Assembly: GCF_024345855.1 (NCBI RefSeq)
Contig: NZ_JAGQBX010000006.1
Coordinates: 1-64,000, forward strand
Source: Synechococcus sp. GreenBA-s
GTDB lineage: Bacteria; Cyanobacteriota; Cyanobacteriia; PCC-6307; Cyanobiaceae
Direction: 5' to 3'
Length of the DNA stretch: 64,000 nt
The notes under the pieces are model-generated. The model was given only the letters and a program-made list of their open reading frames with translations. It searched no databases and was not told the DNA's origin. A program made the translations under genes and the position numbers. Below, in pieces: positions 25,504-33,532 of the stretch (position 1 is the stretch's first letter; every line of letters begins with the position of its first letter).

Positions 25504-26541
25504 TCAGGTGGCGCCGAAGGCCACCTGACAGGCCGCATTGAGCAGCTGAGCCTCCTCAGCGCTCTGGGGCTCACGACCATCGAGCAGGCCGCTGTTGCAG
25601 TCGGCACTGAGTTGGTAGGTGTTGCCATCCGCCGTCACCGCAAACGTCACCGCGGAGCTGCTGGAGGGCTGCACACTGCCGTAGAGGAGCTGATAGTCGG
25701 TGCTGGGCACCACGATGTAGGTCTGGTTGTCACTGATGGCAGCGTCGACGGCGTTGTTGATGATCGCCGCCGTGGCCAGGGTACCCACCCCCCAGGCGGC
25801 GGCCCGGGCACCCCACCAGCCCCAGGTTGGGGTGGACCAGCCGCCGTACCAGCCGTAGTTCCAGGGCCTGGCCACGCCCCAGCCCGGCCGGGCCCAACCC
25901 GGCCGCACGTTGACGTTGTTGATGTTGACCTCGCGGTTCCAGTTGCGGTTCACATCGCGGTTGACGTTCCGATTGATGTCGCGGTTGACGTTCCGGTTCA
26001 CGTCGCGGTTGACGTTCCGGTTCAGATCGCGGTTGATGTCCCGGTTGGTGCCCAGATCGCGCGTGCCGGCTCCCTGCCGATTGCTGACCGGGGTGCGGGT
26101 CGTGGAGCCGAGGCTGCCACTAGGGCGGGCCAGATCACGGGTGCCGGTGGAGGGACGGGAAAAATCCCGTCCGCCGCTGGGGCGATCCAGCGAGGGCCGG
26201 GAGGCGCCGCCACCCACGTTGCTGCTCCAGCCGCCGGACGGCCGACTGGTCCCCCGGTTCAGGCCGCCACCGGCCCCACTGAAGCCACTGCTGGCCCGGC
26301 TGCCGCCGCCGCCAAAACTGCCACCGCCTCGGGAACCGCCGCCACCGCGGGACCCTCCACCCCCGCCACCTCGACCACCGCCGCCGCCGCCACGGGCAAT
26401 CAGCGCGGCCGCGTCAGCCTGGGTGCCGGTGCGCAGCGATCGGGCCTGCACCGAAGCCCCGGGGGCCTGGGCGTGGGCCGGGAGGATGGGGGCCGCTACA
26501 GCACCGACAAGTAACAGTGCTAATCCTGAAGTCGTCTTCAT
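25504..26541 (-). CDS. Secreted Gly- and Asn/Arg-rich repeat protein
   Basis: A 345-residue exported protein. A signal peptide ends at ...PAHA. A Gly/Arg/Ser-rich region (residues 50-95) follows, then a Ser/Arg/Pro region, a run of NRDxNRNxN repeats (about 167-208) and a Trp/Gly-rich stretch (216-245). A C-terminal domain begins near AAIINNAVDAAI and ends with two cysteines (ADCNS, NAACQ). The NRD/NRN repeat is highly basic and Asn-rich. No family is recognised, and a surface or nucleic-acid/polyanion-binding role is only a guess. Its ATG overlaps the stop of the upstream gene by 4 bases. Confidence 0.75.
   Translation of the reverse strand: MKTTSGLALLLVGAVAAPILPAHAQAPGASVQARSLRTGTQADAAALIARGGGGGGRGGGGGGSRGGGGSRGGGSFGGGGSRASSGFSGAGGGLNRGTSRPSGGWSSNVGGGASRPSLDRPSGGRDFSRPSTGTRDLARPSGSLGSTTRTPVSNRQGAGTRDLGTNRDINRDLNRNVNRDVNRNVNRDINRNVNRDVNRNWNREVNINNVNVRPGWARPGWGVARPWNYGWYGGWSTPTWGWWGARAAAWGVGTLATAAIINNAVDAAISDNQTYIVVPSTDYQLLYGSVQPSSSSAVTFAVTADGNTYQLSADCNSGLLDGREPQSAEEAQLLNAACQVAFGAT
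25931..26050 (-). repeat. Five tandem 24-bp coding repeats
   Basis: Units start at 25931, 25955, 25979, 26003 and 26027. On the plus strand each begins TCGCGGTT; the middle two units are almost identical. Translated on the minus strand they give the 8-residue unit NRNVNRD(V/I). The period is a multiple of three, so unit gain or loss keeps the frame. Confidence 0.9.
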
Positions 26542-27032
26542 TTCTTCACCAGATCGCAGCCGGAGTCGTAGCAGCTGGCGGTCACACGGCCGGTGGAATC
26601 AAACAGCACCTTGACCAGGTCACGACCAGCAAAGGCGTTGGGGTTGTCCTCCCGCACGCTGTTGAGGTAGTTGGGATTGACGGCGCAGAGATTGCGGCCG
26701 TTGAAGCAGACCGTGTTGGTCGAGAAGCGGGCCTCGGCACGCTCCAGCGGCTGCCACTGCTTGAGCTCCATATTCCAGCGCTGCATCCGCACCGGTGACT
26801 CCAGGATGCGCACGGTCTCGATCGTCGATCCGATGCGATGCCGATAGAGCGTGGCCGCGCCGTCGTTCTCGACCTCGATCGTGCAGGCCTGGGCCGGTGC
26901 ACCCCGGAGTGCACAGCGCGTGTCGAGCTTGTAGAGCACCTCACTGCGGGCCGCAGTCGGACTGCAGATCAGCGCTGCACCAAGGGCCGCCAGCGCGAGG
27001 GCGCAGCGGGGAACGGGCCGGGGAGAAGACAT
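26538..27032 (-). CDS. Small secreted cysteine-containing protein
   Basis: A 164-residue protein with a signal peptide (ALALAALGAALICSPTAARS). The mature part has six cysteines (TRCALRG, QACTI, CFNGRNLC, ASCYDSGC), suggesting three disulfides, and is mostly beta. I do not recognise the family. ATG at 27032 gives a proper signal peptide. It overlaps the repeat protein gene by 4 bases, so the two are translated together and may act together outside the cell. Confidence 0.75.
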   Translation of the reverse strand: MSSPRPVPRCALALAALGAALICSPTAARSEVLYKLDTRCALRGAPAQACTIEVENDGAATLYRHRIGSTIETVRILESPVRMQRWNMELKQWQPLERAEARFSTNTVCFNGRNLCAVNPNYLNSVREDNPNAFAGRDLVKVLFDSTGRVTASCYDSGCDLVKK

Positions 27033-27331
27033 GAATCGGGAGACAATCGGGAGGAGCAGGAGAGGTATCCGACGCAGGACACCGCGCTGCTGACACCATG
27101 GCCAGGGAGCGCGATGGATCGCAACCTGGCCCACGACATCGTTACAAGGGTGGGCATCAAGTTGCCTGGGGGACACCATGGGCGAGCAACCCATGATCCG
27201 AGTGGATCAAGATGTGCCGAATTCCACAACCCTCGCGCTCAGGTGTCCTGCACTCCCAGGGCGATGGCCGATGACCCCGATCACACATTGATGCACCATT
27301 CACGTCTCCCTGACGCCGCACATCGCGCCCC
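27033..27331. other. Intergenic region between the secreted-protein pair and MscS
   Basis: About 300 bases between divergent genes. The only clear structure is a perfect 6-bp inverted repeat, TGATCC-GAGT-GGATCA (27194-27209), a possible operator. I see no gene and no RNA fold I can name. Confidence 0.4.
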
Positions 27332-29095
27332 ATGACACCATGGCGACCCCGTCCTGACACCCGAGCGGCGCTGGCCAAGGCTGAGCCGCGAGATCCCGCA
27401 GCGGCCGCCGGCATGACGCCCCAAGCGCCTGGGCTCACCGCCCGGCGGGCCCGGCGACCGCTCGCCTGGCGGGCCCTGACCGCCGTCCTGCTGCTGGGGC
27501 TGTCGGCTCTGCTTGCCATCGCCCCCCCCGGCGCCCTCGGCGCCACCAGCAAGGCCTGGACTCCCCCCGGCTGTGCCGAACAGGGCGCCTGGATCACCCT
27601 GGAGGGGGCGAAGGTGGTGGAACTGCGCTGGGCCGTGGGGGGCCGGGATCCCGCCGCCGCCGCCGCCGAAGGCAGCACCGGGCTCAGCGGCCTGGCCCGC
27701 AACCCCCTGGTGGCACCCGAATCGATCGTGGTGCGGGATGGTGACGTCTACAGCTACATCGGCATCGAGACCCTCGACGGCGGTGGCTTCCGGCGCCTGC
27801 TGAGCCTGGATGACCGGGCGGGCCAGTGCTTCGGCGTGTCGCGCGCGACCCTGGCCCGGCGCTACCGCGACCAGGTCCGCGCCGCGATCCGCGCCTACCG
27901 CCAGGAACACAGCCTGAGCTCCTGGCTCACGGGATCCGCCCTGGCGGCGCTGGTCCTGACGATCTACCTGATCTGGATCCGCTGGCAATCGCGGCTGAAA
28001 CAGCGGCTGGCCAGGGCCATCCAGACCCGCCGGTCGCTGCGGATCAGCGGACTGGGGCAGGCAGGCAACCAGCTGCTCGAGGAGGCCCAGGCCGGCGGCC
28101 TTTTGCAGGGGCTGCTGACGGTGGCCCACTGGGCCCTGCTGGTGGTGGTCAGCTACCTGTTGGTGCCGATGCTGCTGGGCTTCTTCCCACCCACCAAGGT
28201 GATGGCGGCGGGCCTGCGCAGCCAGCTGCTGGCGGTGGTGCAGGCGGGCCTTGCCCAGGTGGTGGCGGCGATTCCCAACCTGCTCACGATCCTGCTGATC
28301 CTGGCGATCACGGTCGGCGCGGTCCGGCTCAGCCATGGACTGTTCCGGGCCCTGGGCCGGGGTCGGCTGCACTTCAGCTGGTTCTACCCGGAATGGGCCG
28401 AGCCCACCGCGCGGATCGCCACCGCCCTGATCGTGCTGGCGGGCGGCGTGATCGCCTTCCCCTACGTGCCGGGCTCCACCAGCAAGGTGTTCCAGGGGGC
28501 AGGCCTGTTCCTCGGTGTGCTGGCCGCCCTCGGCTCCAGCGCCATCGCCACCAACGTGATCAGCGGCCTGATGTTGATCTACACCCGGGCCTTCCAGGAG
28601 GGCGATCGGGTCGAGATCGCGGGGGTGGTGGGTGTGGTGCAGGAGCGGGCCCTGCTGGTGACGCGCCTGCGCACCCCCCGCAACGAACTGGTGAGCGTGC
28701 CCAATGCCACGGTGATCGCCACCTCGGTGACCAATTTCAGTTTCTCGCGGCGGGAGATCGCACGGCCCGTGGCCCTGGCCACCACGGTCACCATCGGCTA
28801 CGACGTGCCCTGGCGCCAGGTGCAGGCCCTGCTGCTCAGCGCCGCCCGGAGTGTGGAGGGAATCAGCGACGAACTCGCCCCCTTCGTGCTGCAGACCTCC
28901 CTCAACGACTTCCACATCAGCTACGAGCTGACCGTGTTCGTTCGGGACGTGGAGCGCTACCGCGAGACCCTCTCCCAGCTACTGGCCGCGGTGCAGGACG
29001 CCTTCGCCGCCGACGACGTGGAAATCCTCTCTCCCGCCTATCACGCCATCCGCAACGGCAATGCCAGCACGGTTCCGAAACCCCCTCAGACCTGA
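27332..29095 (+). CDS. Mechanosensitive ion channel, MscS family (large form)
   Basis: A 587-residue membrane protein. A signal-like segment (residues 45-70) and a periplasmic domain are followed by a TM helix near 200, further TM helices between 265 and 400, and the MscS core: pore-lining helix GLFLGVLAALGSSAIATN and beta domain FQEGDRVEIAGVVGVV...RTPRNELVSVPNA. MscS channels open on hypo-osmotic shock to release solutes. It may be coordinated with the PilZ gene downstream, but the gap (about 60-170 bases) allows separate transcription. ATG at 27413 is an alternative start. Confidence 0.9.
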   Translation: MTPWRPRPDTRAALAKAEPRDPAAAAGMTPQAPGLTARRARRPLAWRALTAVLLLGLSALLAIAPPGALGATSKAWTPPGCAEQGAWITLEGAKVVELRWAVGGRDPAAAAAEGSTGLSGLARNPLVAPESIVVRDGDVYSYIGIETLDGGGFRRLLSLDDRAGQCFGVSRATLARRYRDQVRAAIRAYRQEHSLSSWLTGSALAALVLTIYLIWIRWQSRLKQRLARAIQTRRSLRISGLGQAGNQLLEEAQAGGLLQGLLTVAHWALLVVVSYLLVPMLLGFFPPTKVMAAGLRSQLLAVVQAGLAQVVAAIPNLLTILLILAITVGAVRLSHGLFRALGRGRLHFSWFYPEWAEPTARIATALIVLAGGVIAFPYVPGSTSKVFQGAGLFLGVLAALGSSAIATNVISGLMLIYTRAFQEGDRVEIAGVVGVVQERALLVTRLRTPRNELVSVPNATVIATSVTNFSFSRREIARPVALATTVTIGYDVPWRQVQALLLSAARSVEGISDELAPFVLQTSLNDFHISYELTVFVRDVERYRETLSQLLAAVQDAFAADDVEILSPAYHAIRNGNASTVPKPPQT

Positions 29096-29263
29096 AGGGT
29101 GGGGGACATAGCCGCAAAGTCCACGTAGAGTCCAGTTCCAAGCTGGCGGAAGAGAGCACTGCCCCTTCCTTCGTTCCTCAAACGCCTGGTCGCAGATCGG
29201 CGCAACACTCCCGACCGCCGGGGCGATGAGCGGCTGGGTCAGGCCGCGCGGCGCGAGGGGGCG

Positions 29264-29596
29264 GTGCGACGCAACCACGACCGCCGGGTGATCTACACCA
29301 ACGCCCCCAGTGGCGACCTCACCCTGCTGGATGGGACCAAGCGGCTGGCCACCCTCTGGGATATCAGCCAGGGCGGTGCCTGCGTGCTGGTGCAGGGCAG
29401 CCTGATCAACCTCAAGGCCAACGACCTCTGCACCCTCACCCTCAAGGACAAGGGCGGTCGGGAGGAACTGGCGCTCAAGACGAAGGTGGCCTGGAGTTCC
29501 GTTGAAGATGCGGGCACCTACGTTGGCCTCAAATTGCGGACGGGCGGCAAGATTCCGCCGGGCACCTTCCTGGATCGCCTGCAGCGCAACCGCTAG
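29264..29596 (+). CDS. PilZ-domain protein (second of three); true start probably further upstream
   Basis: From GTG 29264 the protein has 110 residues and retains both binding motifs: RNHDR (3-7) and DISQGG (33-38). The same frame is open back to 29129. The upstream codons encode an Arg-rich stretch (FLKRLVADRRNTPDRRGDER) very like the N-termini of the other two PilZ proteins (LLRALLGERRRGGERR; VGDRRGGSDRR). No ATG, GTG or TTG occurs there in frame. A CTG at 29159, preceded by GGAAGAGAG, would give 145 residues. Confidence 0.72.
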   Translation: MRRNHDRRVIYTNAPSGDLTLLDGTKRLATLWDISQGGACVLVQGSLINLKANDLCTLTLKDKGGREELALKTKVAWSSVEDAGTYVGLKLRTGGKIPPGTFLDRLQRNR

Positions 29597-29645
29597 CGGC
29601 TAGACCTGCCAGCCCCAGAACGGCAGGGGCGATGGTGCCACCGGC

Positions 29646-30038
29646 TCAGGGGGTGTTCTGGGCAGCGCTGCCGGAGGGGTAGAACAGCTCCCGCAGGCTC
29701 CCGGCCTGGGCCGGACAGAGCTGGGGGGCGTAGTAGCGCACCGCGGCACCCTGCACCTGCTCGACGGTCACGCCCACGAAGCGCAGGCCGGCCTGCTCGA
29801 ACTGGGCCTGGAGCTGCTGCTGCAGGGTTGGAACCGGCAACGGGCGGCCGATGCTCTCGCAGAGGAGCTGGGCATAGAGGCGGGCCCCACAGCCGGTTTC
29901 GCCGTAGCGGGACACGCAGGGACTGGCCGGTGGCGGCAGGGGCGGGGGTGGCGCCAGGGCCGGCGCCGGCTGGCCCCAGGCGGGGGGCAGGCCCAACGAC
30001 AGCAGGGCAAGGACGGACAGGAGCAGCCCCCTCCTCAC
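29646..30038 (-). CDS. Small secreted protein of unknown function
   Basis: A 130-residue protein with a signal peptide (LLLSVLALLSLGLPPAWG) and a Pro-rich stretch (PPPPLPPPASP). The C-terminal part has four cysteines (PCVS, GCGA, LCES, LCPA). No family is recognised. Its ATG overlaps the stop of the upstream lipoprotein-like gene by 4 bases, so they form a coupled pair. Confidence 0.62.
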   Translation of the reverse strand: MRRGLLLSVLALLSLGLPPAWGQPAPALAPPPPLPPPASPCVSRYGETGCGARLYAQLLCESIGRPLPVPTLQQQLQAQFEQAGLRFVGVTVEQVQGAAVRYYAPQLCPAQAGSLRELFYPSGSAAQNTP

Positions 30039-30715
30039 CGAAAGGCCTCCGGCCTGCAGTCGGCAAGGCGGCCCACGGCCTGCCCATCAAGGCGAGGCAT
30101 CGCGTCGGTGGTGAGCAGGGCGGGGTTGAGGGCCCGCAGGTCCCGGGCAATCGCCGCCAGCCGCGCCTCGGAGCTCACCAGCAGCCGGCCATGCTCGGCA
30201 GCCCAGGCCCCGGAACGGGCCGCTTCCTTGGTCTGCCAGGCCTGCACGGCTTGAGCGTAGCGCTCCTGATCGAGCTCCTGGTCGTAGATGGGCAGCTTGC
30301 TCAAGGCGGCGGGATCCGGGGGCTGGGGCTTAGCCGTGGGCCGGTAGACCTCGGCGCGGAGCCGGTCGAGATCGGCCTGTTCCCGCCGGAATTCGGCCAC
30401 CAGCTGGGAGACCTGGGGCCGCGTCCGCCGGCAGACCGCCAGGCGCTGCGCCAGGGCCGCGGCCTGACGCCGGGCGGCGACGGCACGCTCCTGGGCGAGG
30501 CGCTGCTCGATCGTGTCGAGACAGCGGTTGTAGGTGTACCAGCGCTTGATCACACCGCCCTCGCGCTGGGCCCGGCTCTCGCAGCGCACCTTGCCCTGGT
30601 CACTGACCCGCTGGGCCGCCCCCCAGCCGCAACTTCCCAGCAGCCCGCAGATCAGCAGGACGAGGGCGGTCTTGGCTTGGCGCGTGGCGGCGGGTTTGAA
30701 GCAGAAACCCAGCAC
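30035..30715 (-). CDS. Putative lipoprotein of unknown function
   Basis: 226 residues from GTG 30715. A basic N-terminus and hydrophobic core lead to a lipobox, LLGSC, so it is probably attached to lipid after export. The mature part is helical and Arg/Ala/Gln-rich, with a likely coiled coil (DTIEQRLAQERAVAARRQAA and on to about residue 130). It has several cysteines. The upstream ATG at 30772 would add 19 residues that spoil the signal peptide, so GTG is favoured, although the ribosome binding site is poor. Function unknown. Confidence 0.58.
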   Translation of the reverse strand: MLGFCFKPAATRQAKTALVLLICGLLGSCGWGAAQRVSDQGKVRCESRAQREGGVIKRWYTYNRCLDTIEQRLAQERAVAARRQAAALAQRLAVCRRTRPQVSQLVAEFRREQADLDRLRAEVYRPTAKPQPPDPAALSKLPIYDQELDQERYAQAVQAWQTKEAARSGAWAAEHGRLLVSSEARLAAIARDLRALNPALLTTDAMPRLDGQAVGRLADCRPEAFR

Positions 30716-31153
30716 AGGGATGCAGGCAACGGGCGACCAACATCCATGATTCCAGACCTGCCGGCGCCACACCAGCCAAGACCTGGGGGCCAGCCTCTTG
30801 CGGGGGTCTTGGCCATCCGCTTACAGCCTGCGCGCACAGCCCGCAGGCTCACGTCTTCGAGCGCAGACGGAACCGCAACCAGCACACAACTAACTGTGCG
30901 CGCAGGCCACCGATGCCTCCAGACCCCAGGCAACGGGGGATGGCTCGGGAAACGCCATCGCGGCGGTGCCAGGGTAATCAGCCCGGCTGCGATCGCAGGA
31001 GCGGCGCAAGCCGGCGACGCATCCTTGCGCTGTAGCCAGCCCCAGCGATCCAGCAGAAGCACCCGGTGCAATGAGCGCCACTGGCACTCTGCAATGCGTG
31101 GCGGCGGGTTGTGCATCGCAGTGATAGGTTTGTGATGCACAGGGGGACACACC
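30716..31153. other. Intergenic region upstream of abrB
   Basis: About 440 bases with no credible gene on either strand. It holds the promoters of the divergent lipoprotein gene and abrB. Near the abrB end are a TAGGTT box and a perfect inverted repeat (separate entry). The rest shows no repeat or tRNA-like fold that I can support. Confidence 0.45.
31111..31140 (+). promoter_or_regulatory. abrB promoter with flanking inverted repeat
   Basis: The perfect 7-bp inverted repeat GTGCATC (31111-31117) ... GATGCAC (31134-31140) brackets a TAGGTT -10-like box (31125-31130), 23 bases before the abrB ATG. A dimeric regulator binding both arms would cover the promoter; autoregulation by the AbrB protein is the simplest reading. 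AGGGGGA just downstream is the ribosome binding site. Confidence 0.5.
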
Positions 31154-31522
31154 ATGCTCACGGGAACCGATCTGCTGACCAAGGTCAAGGAGTTGGGCGA
31201 TGCGTCCAAGTCCGATCTGGTGCGCAGCTGCGGCTATGTCAGCACCAAGAAGGATGGCAGCGAGCGGCTGAACTTCACGGCCTTCTACGAGGCCCTGCTC
31301 GAGGCCAAGGGCATCAGCCTGGGTGAAACCGGTGGCAAGGGCGTCGGCAAGGGTGGCCGCAAACTCAGCTACGTGGCCACGGTGCAGGGCAATGGCAACC
31401 TGCTGGTGGGCAAGGCCTACACCGCCATGCTCGATCTCCAGCCCGGCGATGAGTTTGAGATCAAGCTCGGCCGCAAGCAGATTCGTCTGATCCCCGCCGG
31501 CAGCACCGACGAAGAGGAGTGA
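31154..31522 (+). CDS. AbrB-family transcriptional regulator (cyAbrB type)
   Basis: A 122-residue cyanobacterial AbrB. The N-terminal cyAbrB region (SKSDLVRSCGYVSTKKDGSE) is followed by a Gly/Lys-rich linker (residues 59-69) and the AbrB-like DNA-binding fold: LSYVATVQGNGNLLVGKAY and GDEFEIKLGRKQIRL. In other cyanobacteria, cyAbrB proteins are abundant global regulators of carbon and nitrogen metabolism. The gene is monocistronic, with a strong ribosome binding site and a suggestive operator upstream. Confidence 0.93.
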   Translation: MLTGTDLLTKVKELGDASKSDLVRSCGYVSTKKDGSERLNFTAFYEALLEAKGISLGETGGKGVGKGGRKLSYVATVQGNGNLLVGKAYTAMLDLQPGDEFEIKLGRKQIRLIPAGSTDEEE

Positions 31523-31567
31523 TCCCCGGCCGGGGTGCCCAGCCCCGCGCCACAGCGCTCCCGCCAG

Positions 31568-31592
31568 GCCCCGGCTCCGGTCGGGGCTTTCT
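31568..31592 (+). terminator. Weak terminator after abrB
   Basis: A 6-bp GC stem (GCCCCG/CGGGGC, 31568-31573 with 31582-31587) is followed by TTTCT. It lies about 45 bases after the abrB stop. Just downstream the 12-mer CGTCTTCTGCTG occurs twice (31611 and 31637). Confidence 0.5.
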
Positions 31593-31800
31593 GCTGGGGG
31601 CTTGCCAGGGCGTCTTCTGCTGAGGCCTTCGGCTGACGTCTTCTGCTGGCATCTCGTGCTGCGGATCCAGCCAACCGGACGTCAAACAGCGAACCCGCCA
31701 TCAGCATGGCAAGGTCAGGCCGGATCCCATGACGGATCGCAGGCTGGAACGCAGGACAACGGACAGGACCAAGGACAGGACACAGGAAAGGACGGAACGC

Positions 31801-32727
31801 ATGCACGAGCACGCCCACGCCGATGTCCATCCGGCGGTGCAGATCCAGCGCCTGCCGCATCCCCACCAGCACCAGCACCGCATCGGCTCGCCCACCGCCT
31901 TCCGCTGGAGCGTGATCCTCAACAGCGCCCTCTCCGGGCTGCAGCTGGTGATCGGCTTCAGCTTCGGCTCCCTGGCCCTAGTGGGCGACGCCATCCACAA
32001 CCTGGGCGATGTGGCCGGCCTGCTGTTCGGCTGGGGGGCTGAACGGCTCAGCGCCAGACCCGCCACGGCGCGCTTCACCTACGGCTTCGGCCGCAGCACC
32101 CAGCTGGCCTCACTGATCAATGCGGTGCTCATCCTGATGGCCGCCGCGGTGGTGATCGTGGAGGCGATTCAGCGGCTGGGCAGCCCGGTGGAGATCATGG
32201 GCCTACCGGTGGCCGTGGCCGCCGCCCTCGGCGTTGTGGTGAATCTGCTCTCGGCCCGCCTGTTCAGCGCCGGCGGCCACCAGCACGATCTCAACCGCCG
32301 GGCGGCGATGCTGCACCTGCTCACCGATGCGGCCGTCTCGGCGGCGGTGTTGGTGAGTGCGCTGCTGGTGATGCTCACGGGCTGGCACTGGCTGGATGCG
32401 GCCACCGCCATCGGCGTGGGTCTGGCGGTGGCCTGGAGTGGTGCAGAGCTGCTGAAGGAATCGCTGGTGGTGTTGCTGGATGCGGTGCCGCCTGGCATCG
32501 ATCTGGAGGCGGTGGAGCAGGCCCTGCGCGCGGTCCCGGGCGTGGTGGATGTGCACCACCTGCACGTGTGGGGCATGAGCACCTCCCAGAGCGCGCTCAC
32601 CGCCCATCTGCAGCGCAGCCCCGGCGGCCTGAGCGACATGGCCCTGCTGCACCAGGCCAAGGAGGAGCTGGCCCGGCTCGGCATCGCCCACAGCACCCTC
32701 CAGCTCGAACCGGCGCCGCAGGAGTAG
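31801..32727 (+). CDS. Cation diffusion facilitator (zinc/cadmium/cobalt exporter)
   Basis: A 308-residue inner-membrane metal/proton antiporter of the CDF family. A His-rich N-terminus (HEHAHADVH, PHPHQHQH) is followed by six hydrophobic segments. The metal-site residues are GDAIHNLGD in TM2 and HLLTDAAVS in TM5; a C-terminal cytoplasmic domain contains VVDVHHLHVWGMS. It exports Zn2+ or similar ions. ATG 31801 is preferred because AAGGA lies 8 bases before it. An in-frame ATG at 31729 would add 24 Arg/Thr/Asp-rich residues encoded by short GGACAGGAC-type repeats. Confidence 0.9.
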   Translation: MHEHAHADVHPAVQIQRLPHPHQHQHRIGSPTAFRWSVILNSALSGLQLVIGFSFGSLALVGDAIHNLGDVAGLLFGWGAERLSARPATARFTYGFGRSTQLASLINAVLILMAAAVVIVEAIQRLGSPVEIMGLPVAVAAALGVVVNLLSARLFSAGGHQHDLNRRAAMLHLLTDAAVSAAVLVSALLVMLTGWHWLDAATAIGVGLAVAWSGAELLKESLVVLLDAVPPGIDLEAVEQALRAVPGVVDVHHLHVWGMSTSQSALTAHLQRSPGGLSDMALLHQAKEELARLGIAHSTLQLEPAPQE

Positions 32728-32747
32728 GCCAACCGCGCCGCGCTGCC

Positions 32748-32753
32748 TAGGTT
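32748..32753 (+). promoter_or_regulatory. Candidate -10 box for the DUF1400 gene
   Basis: TAGGTT lies 24 bases before the ATG at 32778 and only 6 bases before an in-frame ATG at 32760. It therefore argues for the later start, which also has GAGGAG at the right distance. Confidence 0.4.
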
Positions 32754-32777
32754 GGCCCCATGCCCGAGGAGCCCTCC

Positions 32778-33419
32778 ATGCCCCACCCCCGCCGCGACCG
32801 CCACCAGCCCGCCCCACGCCGCGCCCGGCTCGCCCCTGTTGCCCTCGGCCTGGCCGGGCTGGCGGCCGGGCTGCTGGGCGCCCCGAGCCAGGCGGCCGAA
32901 CAGGTGGTGTTCGTGAGCGGAGCCTTCCGCCGCTCGATCCCCGTGGCCGACCTGGAACACCTGGCCAGCACCGGCGAGGCCCGAGGCCTGCTGGCCGATG
33001 CGATCCGCCTCGGGCGCCAGACGCCGGAGGCCGTCGGCCGGCTGCTCAACAAGCAGATCACCCTGCCCCTGGTGGCCACCAGCCGCGTGCTGAACACCCG
33101 CATCGGCGGCGTGGCCCTGGAGCGGGTGTCCCGCATCCTCTACCCGCTGCGGGCCCCGGCGGCCGGCGTTCCGGCCCTGCGCAGCGCCACGATCCTGGCG
33201 CTGAACGCCGGCAACGGCACCCTCTCGCCGGTGGGATTCCTGCGGGCCTATCCCAGCCGGGAACTGGCCGTGAACCTGCCGGTGCTGCAGCGGGCCGTGA
33301 ATCAGATCAGCTCGCTGTCCGGCGTGGTGAGCACATTCCTGGAAACGGATCTGGGCGGCAATCTCGACAAGCCTGGCAACGGTGACAGCTCGGGCGCCAC
33401 CAGTCCCCGGGCCCAGTAG
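32778..33419 (+). CDS. Exported DUF1400 protein
   Basis: 213 residues. An Arg-rich N-terminus and hydrophobic segment (ALGLAGLAAGLLGAPSQAA) form a signal peptide. The rest matches DUF1400, a cyanobacterial domain usually found in front of an alpha/beta-hydrolase: VFVSGAFRRSIPVADLEHLA, then LLNKQITLP and FLRAYPS. Here the hydrolase part is absent and the protein ends about 30 residues after the domain. ATG 32778 is preferred (GAGGAG 6 bases before it). Function unknown. Confidence 0.78.
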   Translation: MPHPRRDRHQPAPRRARLAPVALGLAGLAAGLLGAPSQAAEQVVFVSGAFRRSIPVADLEHLASTGEARGLLADAIRLGRQTPEAVGRLLNKQITLPLVATSRVLNTRIGGVALERVSRILYPLRAPAAGVPALRSATILALNAGNGTLSPVGFLRAYPSRELAVNLPVLQRAVNQISSLSGVVSTFLETDLGGNLDKPGNGDSSGATSPRAQ

Positions 33420-33425
33420 CCCCCA

Positions 33426-33431
33426 TAGGCT
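33426..33431 (+). promoter_or_regulatory. Candidate -10 box for the first GGDEF-EAL gene
   Basis: TAGGCT lies 7 bases after the DUF1400 stop. A transcript starting near 33438 would carry GAGGA at 33449-33453, too far from the GTG at 33533 to serve it, which hints at an earlier, non-canonical start. Confidence 0.3.
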
Positions 33432-33532
33432 GAACTTCAGCGCATCGCGAGGACGCCACGACGCCGCCTCGGCCTGGTCTGAACCGCGCAACGCCGCTGA
33501 CGGGCTTTCTCGGCGGCCCAAGACCGCTGCTG

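Noticed and set aside
25931-26050. CRISPR array
   Set aside because: The 24-bp units are contiguous with no spacers and are in-frame coding repeats.
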